Below are positions 1 to 7,711 of a stretch of DNA of 55,784 nt, one piece after another. Source of the DNA: Candidatus Gastranaerophilales bacterium (GTDB lineage: Bacteria; Cyanobacteriota; Vampirovibrionia; Gastranaerophilales; Gastranaerophilaceae); the NCBI GenBank assembly GCA_905234865.1, contig CAJOJE010000017.1, forward strand, positions 1-55,784, given 5' to 3'. The notes beneath the pieces were generated by a model that saw only the letters and a program-made list of their open reading frames with translations, did no database searches and was not told the DNA's origin. Position 1 is the stretch's first letter. Each line of letters begins with the position of its first letter. The translations under genes were made by a program, and so were the position numbers.

Positions 1-23
1 AATGATATTTGCACATTAACTTT
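1..23. repeat. 23-bp direct repeat, copy 1
   Basis: The first 23 bases of the window recur exactly at 132-154 in the same orientation. The second copy forms the junction where the broken transporter gene ends. A repeat placed exactly at the first base suggests that the contig was cut at a repeated k-mer. Whether the unit recurs elsewhere in the genome cannot be seen here. Confidence 0.8.
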
Positions 24-52
24 TCGTATGTGCAAAGCCCGTCTTCGACACC

Positions 53-108
53 ATAATGAGGGTAATGACAAAAGTTGTTGCCCTCATTATTTTATATAAT
101 TTTTTTTC
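53..108 (+). terminator. Strong rho-independent terminator of an upstream gene
   Basis: Bases 53-69 pair with 74-90 in a continuous 17-bp stem closed by an AAAA loop, followed by a T-rich stretch that ends in eight T. Three of the pairs are G-U wobbles in the plus-strand RNA and would be A-C mismatches in the minus-strand RNA, so the plus strand is the working one. It must end a transcript that begins before the window. Confidence 0.85.
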
Positions 109-126
109 AACGGGACTTGAACCCTA

Positions 127-587
127 TCAAGAATGATATTTGCACATTAACTTTAATTGCATAATATTTGTTGCAACTTCATACATTGCGCTTTCAACGG
201 GCGCAGATAACGTATGTTCGCTTGCAAAAAAAGCCGCCGTTATTGCCGTACCTATTATATTAAACAAAAATACCGTACTCCAAAGGCGGATTACTTTTAA
301 AAGCCTTTTTAAAGACCATTCGCTTAAAAGCGGTATAATTGTCGTTATAGGGTTTTCCGTAAACAATTGCATTCTTCCCAATATTACGATAAGAAACCCT
401 ACCGTATAACCTGTGCTTGAAATTAAAGGTTCAAAGGGTGAGTTTCCTAAGTACATGTGTCATATTGAGCGAAACAAAAAAAGAAAACGAAACGAAAATT
501 CCCGCTGCAAGTCCCGAAAATGCAAGCGCCATAAAAGGACGGCGCAATTCTTCTTCTCCTTCTTTTTTTGATTATTTTAAATATCAT
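127..587 (-). pseudogene. Formate/nitrite transporter family remnant (frameshifted, truncated)
   Basis: Read on the minus strand, two pieces in different frames resemble the N-terminal third of YfdC-type formate/nitrite transporters. The first (about 571-460) reads EEELRRPFMALAFSGLAAG, a typical start of the first membrane helix. The second (456-127) carries GFLIVILGRMQLFTEN, the family signature of the second and third helices. The frame changes once near 452-465. It probably changes again near a run of seven T at 563-569, since the only nearby ATG (587) is in another frame. The normal family length is about 270-300 residues. Here similarity ends near 155, at the 23-bp repeat, and the last ten residues look unrelated. 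A channel could not be made. It is either a decayed gene or a low-quality contig end. Confidence 0.75.
132..154. repeat. 23-bp direct repeat, copy 2
   Basis: Exact copy of bases 1-23, 131 bp downstream. It coincides with the point where the similarity of the minus-strand formate/nitrite transporter remnant stops, so it may mark a recombination or insertion junction. Confidence 0.8.
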
Positions 588-786
588 TTGCGGAGATAGC
601 GGCATATATTCATTTAATATATGTTATTCTGCTTTTGGCGGTTCATAAATGAAACCTTTATCCTCTGTTATTATTCAATCCTCGATTACTTAAATCGCAC
701 TATATTTATACTACTATAAAAATCGTTTTGAGCCGTTTGTTTTTTGTTATAACGGAATAAATCCCGATATAGCATGTGGCTTTAAA

Positions 787-803
787 ATGTATATTTTATA
801 CAT
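787..803. promoter_or_regulatory. Palindrome, possible operator
   Basis: ATGTATA and TATACAT form a perfect inverted repeat around a 3-base centre. The size and symmetry suit a dimeric regulator, but no regulator can be assigned and A+T-rich palindromes also occur by chance. Confidence 0.3.
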
Positions 804-931
804 CTAAAAATAAATATAAATTTATCAAAATGTGCCTTATGCGGAATTAATCGAATAAAAAGCAATTTTACGGGATGTTTTCATAAGGCAAATCGGTCTG
901 TTTGGGTAAAGCTAAAAATAGAACAATTAAT

Positions 932-958
932 TTGTCGGTTTAATATTTTTGATATAAT
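932..958 (+). promoter_or_regulatory. Probable crcB promoter, predicted leaderless
   Basis: TTGTCG at 932-937 and a perfect TATAAT at 953-958 are 15 bases apart. The -10 box ends 7 bases before the crcB ATG at 966, so transcription should begin at or next to the start codon. There is no ribosome binding site in the gap. Confidence 0.5.
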
Positions 959-965
959 TAAATTT

Positions 966-1343
966 ATGATAGTAAATATTTTTGCAATTTTTTTAGGCGG
1001 CGGCATAGGAGCGGTTTTAAGATATTTTTTAACCGAATTGTGCCGTAATTTATTTTCTTTTTCAATGGTTGGTACATTTTCTTCAAATTTAATCGGCTGC
1101 TTTTTAATAGGGTATGTTTTTGGAATAATTTTTAATAAAACGGATTTAATCCCTCAGGCGTTGAAACTTTTTGTAACGGTGGGTTTTTTGGGCGGTTTAA
1201 CAACTTTTTCCACGTTCTGTTTTGAAATTTTTGATTTAATTAAAAATGATAAATTTTTTATCGGGCTATTATATCTTGTAATAAGTTGTATAATGGCAAT
1301 TATGTTAACGTGTGTCGGATATTATCTTGCAATAAGGCGCTAA
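966..1343 (+). CDS. crcB: Fluoride exporter CrcB/FluC
   Basis: A 125-residue protein with four predicted membrane helices, the full length of the CrcB/Fluc family. Fluc proteins form dual-topology dimeric channels in the inner membrane that let toxic fluoride out of the cell. Visible family motifs are GGGIGAVLRY near the N terminus, GTFSSNLIG in the second helix with the conserved Asn, and GGLTTFSTF in the third helix, which contains the pore-lining Phe and polar residues. The ATG has no Shine-Dalgarno sequence and sits directly after a TATAAT box, so it is probably read from a leaderless mRNA. crcB is often preceded by a fluoride riboswitch; none was recognised here. A small membrane protein follows after 37 bp. 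Confidence 0.94.
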   Translation: MIVNIFAIFLGGGIGAVLRYFLTELCRNLFSFSMVGTFSSNLIGCFLIGYVFGIIFNKTDLIPQALKLFVTVGFLGGLTTFSTFCFEIFDLIKNDKFFIGLLYLVISCIMAIMLTCVGYYLAIRR

Positions 1344-1380
1344 AATTATTTAATACGGAGTACATAAGGAAAATTTATAT

Positions 1381-1608
1381 ATGTTTAATCATTTTCAAAG
1401 CGGTATATTATTGAAAAATCCCGATTTATTGTTTGAAGCGGTAATTTTTATCCTGTTTATTATTTTCTATCTTTCATTTAAGTTTGTTAAAAAAAAGATG
1501 AATATAACCCTAAAAAACAAAAAATATGATGATTATGACGCAGCAAGCGTTCTTTTTTGGTCAATAGCTCTTTCGATTGTTATTTTAATATCTTTTTTCC
1601 ATAAATAA
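1381..1608 (+). CDS. Small two-helix membrane protein, unknown function
   Basis: A 75-residue protein with two predicted membrane helices (about residues 17-34 and 56-72) joined by a short Lys-rich segment and an acidic stretch (KKYDDYDAAS). The helix lengths, an AAGGA-like ribosome binding site about 11 bases before the ATG and the position 37 bp after crcB support a real gene in the crcB transcript. I do not recognise a family. Its last 24 bases overlap the end of the convergent acyltransferase gene. It could be a small accessory membrane protein, but nothing in the sequence indicates a role. Confidence 0.6.
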   Translation: MFNHFQSGILLKNPDLLFEAVIFILFIIFYLSFKFVKKKMNITLKNKKYDDYDAASVLFWSIALSIVILISFFHK

Positions 1609-2652
1609 ATCAATTTTTGAACAAATATAATTTATCGGTTTTTGAAAGATTTTTGTCGTTATTTTATCAATAATAATTCCTAATATAAAAGTTGTTGCTA
1701 TGCAAAAAATGACATAAAATCCAAAGTAACGGGAATGTGCAAAGTTTGTAATATTAAATAAATTACTCCACAAAAAATGACGAGTAAAAATCGGGTTATC
1801 ATGGAATAAATATACTCCGAGGACGGAGCTTGACATATAATTTATGATTTTGTTTTCTTTAATGCCTGTATTTTTGAAAAAATGAAAGAAAAACAGCGCA
1901 AAAATAATCATTGTAAGCGAATTTATTTTTATAAAAGGTGTCATAAAACGCAAATCAAAGTTTGAATTAAGACTGATAATCATAATATAAAAAATCGTGC
2001 ATATAAAAGTTATTGCGGATAACATGTTTATAAGGGTTCGATTTTTAAATATATTGTGAAAATCCTCAAGCCTGATTATAGCTCCAAGGCAATACATAAA
2101 AATAAACCACAGTATATGTTCAATGCGAAAAAGGTTATTGTCCGTACTTTTTCCCATAATAAAACAAGCTATATACAAAATAATTACGGTACAATTTAAA
2201 ATTTGCCTTTTTTTGGAAATGATGAATTTATTTAAAAAAGGAATCAGAATATATAATCCCAAATATGCGCTTATAAACCGGTATACATTATAAGTTATCG
2301 GCATTAGCGCTCCTTTTACGACAGGAGAGGGTAGAGCGAAATTGTTTTGAATGTATACGGGTATAAGAAATAATGCCGAATAGATAAACGTTGTTAAATA
2401 CAGCTTTATTGCTTTTGAAAATTTGTATCTACTTTTGCACATAAAATATCCCGTTATCAGAATAAATATGTTAACCCCCAACTTTCCGCCCATAGAAAGA
2501 AAATATATTATAAATTTATTAATGCAGGAGATAATATCGTTTGTTTGAAATTGATATGCGGAAAATCCATGTAGCATGCAATGATGTGCAACAATTAACA
2601 TCATTGCAAATATCCTCAATAATTCAACATTTGATTGTCTTTTTAAATTCAT
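1585..2652 (-). CDS. Acyltransferase family 3 membrane protein
   Basis: A 355-residue integral membrane protein of the acyltransferase-3 family (OafA/WecH type), which moves acetyl or other acyl groups onto sugars of surface glycans, lipids or peptidoglycan at the inner membrane. The start reads RQSNVELLRIFAMMLIVAHH, the family's first helix with the catalytic His-His pair at its end. About ten membrane helices follow, and the length is typical. The gene begins 23 bp after the peptidase gene and probably shares its transcript. A TAAAAT box 7 bases before the ATG and the absence of a ribosome binding site also allow an independent leaderless mRNA. The acceptor substrate cannot be inferred. The 3' end overlaps the convergent small membrane gene. 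Confidence 0.85.
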   Translation of the reverse strand: MNLKRQSNVELLRIFAMMLIVAHHCMLHGFSAYQFQTNDIISCINKFIIYFLSMGGKLGVNIFILITGYFMCKSRYKFSKAIKLYLTTFIYSALFLIPVYIQNNFALPSPVVKGALMPITYNVYRFISAYLGLYILIPFLNKFIISKKRQILNCTVIILYIACFIMGKSTDNNLFRIEHILWFIFMYCLGAIIRLEDFHNIFKNRTLINMLSAITFICTIFYIMIISLNSNFDLRFMTPFIKINSLTMIIFALFFFHFFKNTGIKENKIINYMSSSVLGVYLFHDNPIFTRHFLWSNLFNITNFAHSRYFGFYVIFCIATTFILGIIIDKITTKIFQKPINYICSKIDLFMEKRY

Positions 2653-2675
2653 CCAAGAAATTTTATCATAAAAAG

Positions 2676-3938
2676 TTAATGTTTTGAAATTTTATCTCTT
2701 TCTATTTGTAAAGATAAGGTTTTAATTGCAAAATCGAGCTGTCTGTCTTTATTTTGTTTTATGTCGTCGTTTGTAATTTCAACGTAATAATCGGGGGTTA
2801 TTCCCTTTTTGTTTATATCAATGTTATTTGGGGTTAGATATCTTGCAATGGTTAAATTAATCGCCGAACCGTTTTTTAAAGGGAAAAGTTTTTGAACAAG
2901 CCCTTTTCCGAATGTTTTTGTTCCGACAATAAGCGCTCTTTTGTTATCTTTTAAAGCTCCGGATACAATCTCTGAAGCCGAAGCCGAATCACAATCAACA
3001 AGGACAATCATCGGGTTCTCGTAAACATACCCTTCGTTTTTTGATTTATATACGTTTTTGTTTTCGCCTCTGCCTAAAATGGTTACAACATTTTTATCCT
3101 TTAAGAATATATCGGCCACAAAAAGCGCATTTTGAAATAATCCGCCCGTATTTCCCCTTAAATCAAGAATTAAACCCTTTGTGTTTTTCACTTTATCCAT
3201 AGCTTCAATAAATTCAACGGGGGTATCATTTCCGATAAAACTTGAAATTTGAATATAACCTATTTCTTTATTGAAAATGTCCGATTTTACGGCTTTAATT
3301 TTTATTTCCGCTTTTTTAACGATTTTTGCGATTTTTTTATTATCTCTTGAAACTTCCATTTTAATAACGTCGGTTTTTGAGTTTTTAATCAGCGAGGCAA
3401 CTTCAAAAATATTTTTTCCGCCGGTATCTTCATCGTTTATTTTTAAAATTACGTCTCCCGCTTTTATTCCCGCATTATATGCCGGAGTTCCCTTGATAAC
3501 ATTAACTATAACCGTATTTCCGGCATTGGAATCAATATTTATTCCGATACCGTATATTTTTGAATTAATACTGTTGTTTAATTCGCTGCAATCTTTTTTG
3601 TCCAAAAATTTTGAATACGGATCATCAAGACTTTGCAGCATGGAATTAATTGCAACTTTAGCATCCTCGTCGGTTTCGAGTTTTCCTGCGTATCTTTTTT
3701 TCCACTTCGGTAAAGCTTCTTTTACAAGTTCTTTATTCCAATAATTATCTTTAATTGTTTTATAAGCCGACAAATACAATTCATCCGGAGTGACTTCTTT
3801 TTCTTCTTTTGTTTCCGTATTTTCAAGGAAAAATGACGGATTATTTTCAAAGTAAAAAGTATTTTTTGTTCCGAAAAATAAAATTATTAGGGATAAAATA
3901 AGAACAATGTAACGATTTCTGAGGTAATTTTTAATCAT
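2676..3938 (-). CDS. ctpA: C-terminal processing peptidase (S41 family, CtpA/Prc type)
   Basis: A 420-residue serine protease with a Ser/Lys dyad that trims or degrades envelope proteins from their C termini. The order is an N-terminal membrane anchor (about 10-28), a tail-specific-protease N domain with the DDPYSKFL motif (105-112), a PDZ domain (about 130-200) that binds the substrate C terminus, and the S41 catalytic core. The core contains the GLILDLRGNTGG motif (255-266), the nucleophile region SASASE (318-323) and the general-base Lys in TFGKG (Lys345). It acts outside the inner membrane. It lies 3 bp behind the response regulator gene, so the pair is almost certainly co-transcribed. 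The exact targets are unknown. Confidence 0.92.
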   Translation of the reverse strand: MIKNYLRNRYIVLILSLIILFFGTKNTFYFENNPSFFLENTETKEEKEVTPDELYLSAYKTIKDNYWNKELVKEALPKWKKRYAGKLETDEDAKVAINSMLQSLDDPYSKFLDKKDCSELNNSINSKIYGIGINIDSNAGNTVIVNVIKGTPAYNAGIKAGDVILKINDEDTGGKNIFEVASLIKNSKTDVIKMEVSRDNKKIAKIVKKAEIKIKAVKSDIFNKEIGYIQISSFIGNDTPVEFIEAMDKVKNTKGLILDLRGNTGGLFQNALFVADIFLKDKNVVTILGRGENKNVYKSKNEGYVYENPMIVLVDCDSASASEIVSGALKDNKRALIVGTKTFGKGLVQKLFPLKNGSAINLTIARYLTPNNIDINKKGITPDYYVEITNDDIKQNKDRQLDFAIKTLSLQIERDKISKH

Positions 3939-3941
3939 TTT

Positions 3942-4673
3942 TTATTTCTTCTTTTTATTTTTTATGATAACCCCGTTTGGAACAAGGCGATATCCGCCCC
4001 CGTATATTGTTTCTATGTAGTTCTTATTTTCGCTTGAAATTTTATCTACTTTTGCTCTCAAGTGTCTAATATGCACCCTTATGGTATCAACGTCATCATC
4101 TTCGTTATATCCCCATATTTCTTTTAAAAGAGCTTTTGATGAAACCATGTTTGAATGATTTTGAACAAGAAAATTCAAAATTTCAAATTCAATCGGGGTG
4201 AGCTTTGTTTCTTTGTCTTGAATTTTTACCGTATAACTTTCAGGGATTAAGGTTATATCTCCTACGGTTAAAAGTTCCTTTACTCTCGTTGAATCAAGTC
4301 CTTTATGGCTTCTGTTCAATAAAGCCTGAACTCTTGCTTTTAATTCTTCCGTTTCAAAAGGTTTTGTTAAATAATCGTCAACTCCGGAGTTAAAACCTTT
4401 TAATTTATCGTCCAATTTATCCAGGGCAGTGAGCATGATAATCGGTAAATCTTTCGTACTTTGATTTTGTCTTATTTTCATAACAAGCGAATACCCGTCA
4501 ACATCGGGCATCATAACATCAATTATCGCAAGGGAAATATCTTCCTGTTTAATCATAGCAAATCCCTTTATGGGGTCAGGACACGTAAAACAGGTATATC
4601 CCGATAGTTCCATGTTAATTTTTATAAGCTCCAATATGGCTTCATCGTCGTCAATTGCAATTATTTTTATCAT
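3942..4673 (-). CDS. OmpR/PhoB-family response regulator
   Basis: A 243-residue two-component response regulator. The receiver domain (about 1-120) has the acidic pocket Asp8-Asp10, phosphate-accepting Asp52 in LAIIDVMMP, and a conserved Lys in the DDYLTKPF motif. A winged-helix DNA-binding domain follows (about 140-235), with the recognition helix region DVDTIRVHIRHLRAKV and the terminal hairpin YIETIYGGGYRLV. No histidine kinase gene is present in the window, so it is an orphan here. It is the first gene of a run with ctpA and the acyltransferase, which suggests an envelope-stress or surface-remodelling role. A TAAAAT box 6 bases before the ATG and the lack of a ribosome binding site predict a leaderless transcript. 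Confidence 0.92.
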   Translation of the reverse strand: MIKIIAIDDDEAILELIKINMELSGYTCFTCPDPIKGFAMIKQEDISLAIIDVMMPDVDGYSLVMKIRQNQSTKDLPIIMLTALDKLDDKLKGFNSGVDDYLTKPFETEELKARVQALLNRSHKGLDSTRVKELLTVGDITLIPESYTVKIQDKETKLTPIEFEILNFLVQNHSNMVSSKALLKEIWGYNEDDDVDTIRVHIRHLRAKVDKISSENKNYIETIYGGGYRLVPNGVIIKNKKKK

Positions 4674-4764
4674 AAACTGATTTTACAACAAAATTAAAAT
4701 ATAATTTAATTTATTAATAAAATCTTAAACCTTTAATTTTATGAAAGCATTATCTTTTTTGATT

Positions 4765-4793
4765 TTGACATTCCTTGTTTTTTTTCTTATATT
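4765..4793 (+). promoter_or_regulatory. Promoter of rimI-bioY
   Basis: TTGACA at 4765-4770 and TATATT at 4788-4793 are separated by 17 bases, a near-consensus housekeeping promoter. The start point should fall around 4800, giving a leader of about a dozen bases before the rimI ATG. Confidence 0.7.
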
Positions 4794-4811
4794 TGTAAAT
4801 TATAACGATTA

Positions 4812-5342
4812 ATGCGGTTTGAAATGAATAATTTTAATGTTGAAAAATTGGCGTTGTATCATCTTGACGATATTATGGAAGTTGAAGAAAAATGCTACGG
4901 CGCACATCATTGGAGCAGAAATTCTTTTGTACAGGAATTAAACAATAATTGTGCAAGGTATTTGACCGTTAATACTTCGGATAAAAAATGCGTCGGATAT
5001 ATGGGCGTTTGGAGAATTTTTGACGAGGCGCATGTTACAAACCTTGCGGTACATCCCGATTATCAGGGGTTGGGGCTTGCACATCTTTTGATTTTATCCT
5101 CTCTTGATGAATGCTATAAAGATAAGATTAAATATATGACCCTTGAAGTCAGGGTGACAAATGAAAGAGCCAAAAAAGTTTATGAAAGTTTCGGCTTTAA
5201 ATCTTTGGGGGTTAGAAAAAAATACTATCAGGATAACGGCGAGGACGCACTGATAATGTGGACGGAGGATATTTTTTCCGAGAAATATAAAAAAATTTAT
5301 GAAGAAAATAAGAAATTTCTTTTGGAGAAAATTAAAGCATGA
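4812..5342 (+). CDS. rimI: Ribosomal protein S18 alanine N-acetyltransferase RimI-like
   Basis: A 176-residue GNAT-fold acetyltransferase. RimI enzymes transfer acetyl from acetyl-CoA to the N-terminal amine of ribosomal protein S18. The acetyl-CoA-binding motif reads VTNLAVHPDYQGLGLAHLLI (about 75-94). It is followed by the family's LEVRVTNERAKKVYESFGF segment with the catalytic-side Asn and Tyr, then KYYQDNGEDALIM. An extra Lys/Glu-rich tail (about 155-176) is longer than in most RimI proteins. The ATG at 4812 follows a strong promoter. A second in-frame ATG at 4824 is an alternative start. The stop overlaps the bioY start in ATGA, so the two are translationally coupled. Other GNAT substrates cannot be excluded. 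Confidence 0.85.
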   Translation: MRFEMNNFNVEKLALYHLDDIMEVEEKCYGAHHWSRNSFVQELNNNCARYLTVNTSDKKCVGYMGVWRIFDEAHVTNLAVHPDYQGLGLAHLLILSSLDECYKDKIKYMTLEVRVTNERAKKVYESFGFKSLGVRKKYYQDNGEDALIMWTEDIFSEKYKKIYEENKKFLLEKIKA

Positions 5343-6070
5343 ACAAACGTCTTGTCGGGGAATACGAAGAATTTGTTTATAAAGGCGAAAGAACTCCTTT
5401 TTCGCCGGGGACTCTTGCCGTTGTTATTTTCTGCACAACGCTTTTGATAATTGCAACGTTTACCAAAATTGATATTTCTCATCTTTGGTTTGAATTTACG
5501 GATGAAGGCATTTTAACAGTCACAAAAAAATATTCTCTCATACCTCAAGTGCCGATTGTTTTAATGTCTGCGGCTCTTTTGGGCGCCAGATTCGGGCTTG
5601 TTGTCGTATTTTTATATCTTTTATGCGGATTTTTTGTGTGGCCCGTTTTTGGTTTCGGAGGCGGAGTGGAATATGTAAAAAGCTATTTTTTCGGATATAT
5701 ATTAGGCTTTTTCGCCGCAACGGTTTTTTCGGGACGGGTTTTATCCAAAAGATTCGGTTTTAGGGGAATGCTTTATGCCTCAATTGTCGGGGTTTTGGCA
5801 ATACATATATCGGGAATTATTTATTCGTTTGTATTGAGCCTTTTTAAATCATCTCCGTACAATCCCGATTTTTCGTATATTTTTACACAAATTATATATG
5901 ATATAGTTTTTTCGTTTTTTGTTATTTTTCTTGCAAAGCCGCTTAAATATATTCTTTGGATTGCAATGAAAAAAGACGGCAAAAAACAAAAAAGAGAAAG
6001 AAAAAGATATATACGGGAAGAAAATTCGGATTTAAACAAAGAAAATAATCAAGAAATTCAATTAAATTAG
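5339..6070 (+). CDS. bioY: Biotin transporter BioY (ECF substrate-binding component)
   Basis: A 243-residue inner-membrane protein of the BioY family, the biotin-capturing S component of energy-coupling factor transporters. About six membrane helices are visible. The family core spans residues about 64-130, with YSLIPQVPIVLMSAALLGAR, the glycine-rich PVFGFGGGVEY and the GYILGFFAA motif. An unusually basic, then acidic C-terminal extension (about 210-243, KKDGKKQKRERKRY onward) lies beyond the last helix. No ECF ATPase (EcfA) or EcfT gene is in the window, so it either uses a shared module encoded elsewhere or works alone. It implies dependence on external biotin or active scavenging. The gene is coupled to rimI by a 4-bp overlap, and its stop overlaps the end of convergent umuC by 9 bp. 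Confidence 0.88.
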   Translation: MNKRLVGEYEEFVYKGERTPFSPGTLAVVIFCTTLLIIATFTKIDISHLWFEFTDEGILTVTKKYSLIPQVPIVLMSAALLGARFGLVVVFLYLLCGFFVWPVFGFGGGVEYVKSYFFGYILGFFAATVFSGRVLSKRFGFRGMLYASIVGVLAIHISGIIYSFVLSLFKSSPYNPDFSYIFTQIIYDIVFSFFVIFLAKPLKYILWIAMKKDGKKQKRERKRYIREENSDLNKENNQEIQLN

Positions 6071-7261
6071 TTTTTTTTCGGCTTGTTTTTTTATTCCGAT
6101 TGTAATTGCGCCGTATCCGAATTTTTGCTCTATTTTATCCCAGGCATTGGAAAGTTTTTGTTTTTTCTTTGCTTTTTCATCTTCAAATAAATTTAATTGT
6201 ATGTCTTCCGTTTTGCTTAATTTTGATACGATTATTCCCGATGAGCGGTAAATTATGTTTTCTTTATATAAAAGCTCGAACATTTTGTGCATTGTTTTAT
6301 AAAGTTCAAATTCACTGTTTTTAGGGGTTATAAAATTAACTTTTTCAGCCGTTACGATAAAATCTTTTGTTCTTAACATTACGCTCATTGAACCTGCGGA
6401 TAAATTATGATGTCTTAACCGAATACAGATTTTGTGGAGATGTTTATTTAATTCGTTTTTAATATAATCGCAATTTGTAGTAAACTCGCTGAAGGACGAT
6501 GTTCTCGAAATGCTTTTCGGAGCTTCGTAATAGTCTATAACGGGGTATTTTGAAATTCCTTTTAATTCATAAAAAAGTTCAACTCCTTTTTTTCCTAAAT
6601 TGCGTTGTATAAAATCCTCTTTTTGTTCAATAAGCATTTTTGCATTTGTAATATTATGTTTTCTGAAAAATTTATGTAAATTTTTTCCTATTCCCCAAAC
6701 TTCTTCGATGGGAGTTGAAGATAAAATTTTGTCGGAGTTATCCTTGTTGATTTGAAAAACTCCTTCAAATTCGGTTTTGATTTTCTTCCTCGTGTTATAT
6801 TTTGCAATTTCGCTCGCAATTTTAGCAAGAGTTTTTGTGTCGGAAACGCCTATTGAAACTTCAATTCCTATGTTTTCTTTTATTTCATGCCTTATTTTGT
6901 TTCCGAGCTCATACGGCGTCATTTTATGCAATCTTTCAACACCCTTTGTATCCAAAAAAGCCTCATCTATTGAATATGTTTCAACGGCAGGGGTGTATGT
7001 TTTTAATCGGGTCATTATTCTTTTTGAAATTGCACCGTATTTTGACAGGTTTCCCGATAAGTAAGTTATATTTTTAAATTTTTTCTTTGCCATAAAATAC
7101 GGCATGCCCATAGGAACACCCATATCTTTTGCTTCATTCGACCTTGCTACGATGCAACCGTCGTTATTGCTTAAAACGCAAACCGCAAGCCCTTTTAATT
7201 TCGGATTAAAAAGTTGTTCGCAAGATACAAAAAAATTGTTACAGTCGACAAGAAGTATCAT
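6062..7261 (-). CDS. umuC: Translesion DNA polymerase V catalytic subunit UmuC
   Basis: A 399-residue Y-family DNA polymerase that copies past damaged bases, at the cost of mutations, when partnered by processed UmuD. It starts with the palm motif MILLVDCNNFFVSCEQLF, whose Asp is a metal ligand. It then has the UmuC-style NNDGCIVARSNEAKDMGVP segment, the second catalytic motif YSIDEAFLD (metal-binding Asp-Glu) and helix-hairpin-helix and little-finger regions. The length is close to the usual 420. The start codon shares one base with the umuD stop (TAATG), so the genes are translationally coupled. The NNDGC segment and the umuD partner favour UmuC over DinB. Expression is expected to be damage-inducible, but no LexA box of a known type could be named. 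Confidence 0.93.
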   Translation of the reverse strand: MILLVDCNNFFVSCEQLFNPKLKGLAVCVLSNNDGCIVARSNEAKDMGVPMGMPYFMAKKKFKNITYLSGNLSKYGAISKRIMTRLKTYTPAVETYSIDEAFLDTKGVERLHKMTPYELGNKIRHEIKENIGIEVSIGVSDTKTLAKIASEIAKYNTRKKIKTEFEGVFQINKDNSDKILSSTPIEEVWGIGKNLHKFFRKHNITNAKMLIEQKEDFIQRNLGKKGVELFYELKGISKYPVIDYYEAPKSISRTSSFSEFTTNCDYIKNELNKHLHKICIRLRHHNLSAGSMSVMLRTKDFIVTAEKVNFITPKNSEFELYKTMHKMFELLYKENIIYRSSGIIVSKLSKTEDIQLNLFEDEKAKKKQKLSNAWDKIEQKFGYGAITIGIKKQAEKKLI

Positions 7262-7653
7262 TAAAAATTCCTGACTAATCCGATTGCTTTTCCGAAAATT
7301 TCAAGTTTCATTTTTGGTTTTATTGTTTTGTATTCAGGGTTTGCCGCCTCGAGCCAAACTTCATTCCCTTTTTTTCTGTATATTTTTAAGGTATAAAGTC
7401 CGTCGACGTTAGCAATTACAATGTCCTTGTCTTTAATTAAATCGGTTTTTTTGATTACGACATAATCTCCTTCGTAAATTCCCATATTAATCATGGAATC
7501 TCCCGATACATGGAATACGAAAATTGAAGGACTTTGTAAATCAAACTCCTTATCAAAAGAAATTCTTTTTTCTATGTCATCATCGGTGATAACTTGAAAG
7601 CCCGCTCGTATATTTGTTGAAAAAAGCGGCGCTCCTTTGAAATTTTTTGCCAT
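7261..7653 (-). CDS. umuD: UmuD-like self-cleaving polymerase V subunit
   Basis: A 130-residue S24-family (LexA/UmuD fold) protein. Self-cleavage stimulated by RecA turns UmuD into UmuD', which activates UmuC. The probable cleavage site is Ala17-Gly18 in NIRAGF. The nucleophile is Ser53 in VSGDSM and the general base is Lys90 in YTLKIY. The distances between cleavage site, Ser and Lys (35 and 37 residues) equal those of E. coli UmuD, which supports both family and function. There is no N-terminal DNA-binding domain, so it is not LexA. It is transcribed away from obg, and a 6-bp inverted repeat with a 14-base spacer (7734-7759) lies between the two genes. No ribosome binding site is evident before the ATG. 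Confidence 0.9.
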   Translation of the reverse strand: MAKNFKGAPLFSTNIRAGFQVITDDDIEKRISFDKEFDLQSPSIFVFHVSGDSMINMGIYEGDYVVIKKTDLIKDKDIVIANVDGLYTLKIYRKKGNEVWLEAANPEYKTIKPKMKLEIFGKAIGLVRNF

Positions 7654-7711
7654 ATTTATATTTTCTTATTAACTAATAAAAAAATCAATTATTACAAAAA
7701 TTAATCTTTTT

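Larger units (their letters stand above)
601..965. other. Intergenic region upstream of crcB
   Basis: This stretch of 365 bases holds no convincing gene. It contains a perfect 7-bp inverted repeat with a 3-base spacer at 787-803 (ATGTATA/TATACAT), a 9-bp inverted repeat at 833-841 and 882-890 (TGCCTTATG/CATAAGGCA), and a promoter just before crcB. No fluoride riboswitch core was recognised. Confidence 0.6.

Noticed and set aside
107-127. T-arm-like GGGTTCAAGTCCC on the minus strand, suggesting a tRNA 3' end
   Set aside because: Only three base pairs of the T-stem can form and no acceptor, anticodon or D arm is present on either side.
601-965. Fluoride riboswitch before crcB
   Set aside because: The conserved core segments could not be found, and the promoter lies too close to the start codon to leave an RNA leader.
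3271-3744. Long open frame antisense to the processing peptidase
   Set aside because: The peptidase has all family motifs. The antisense frame is a by-product of codon bias and shows no domain.
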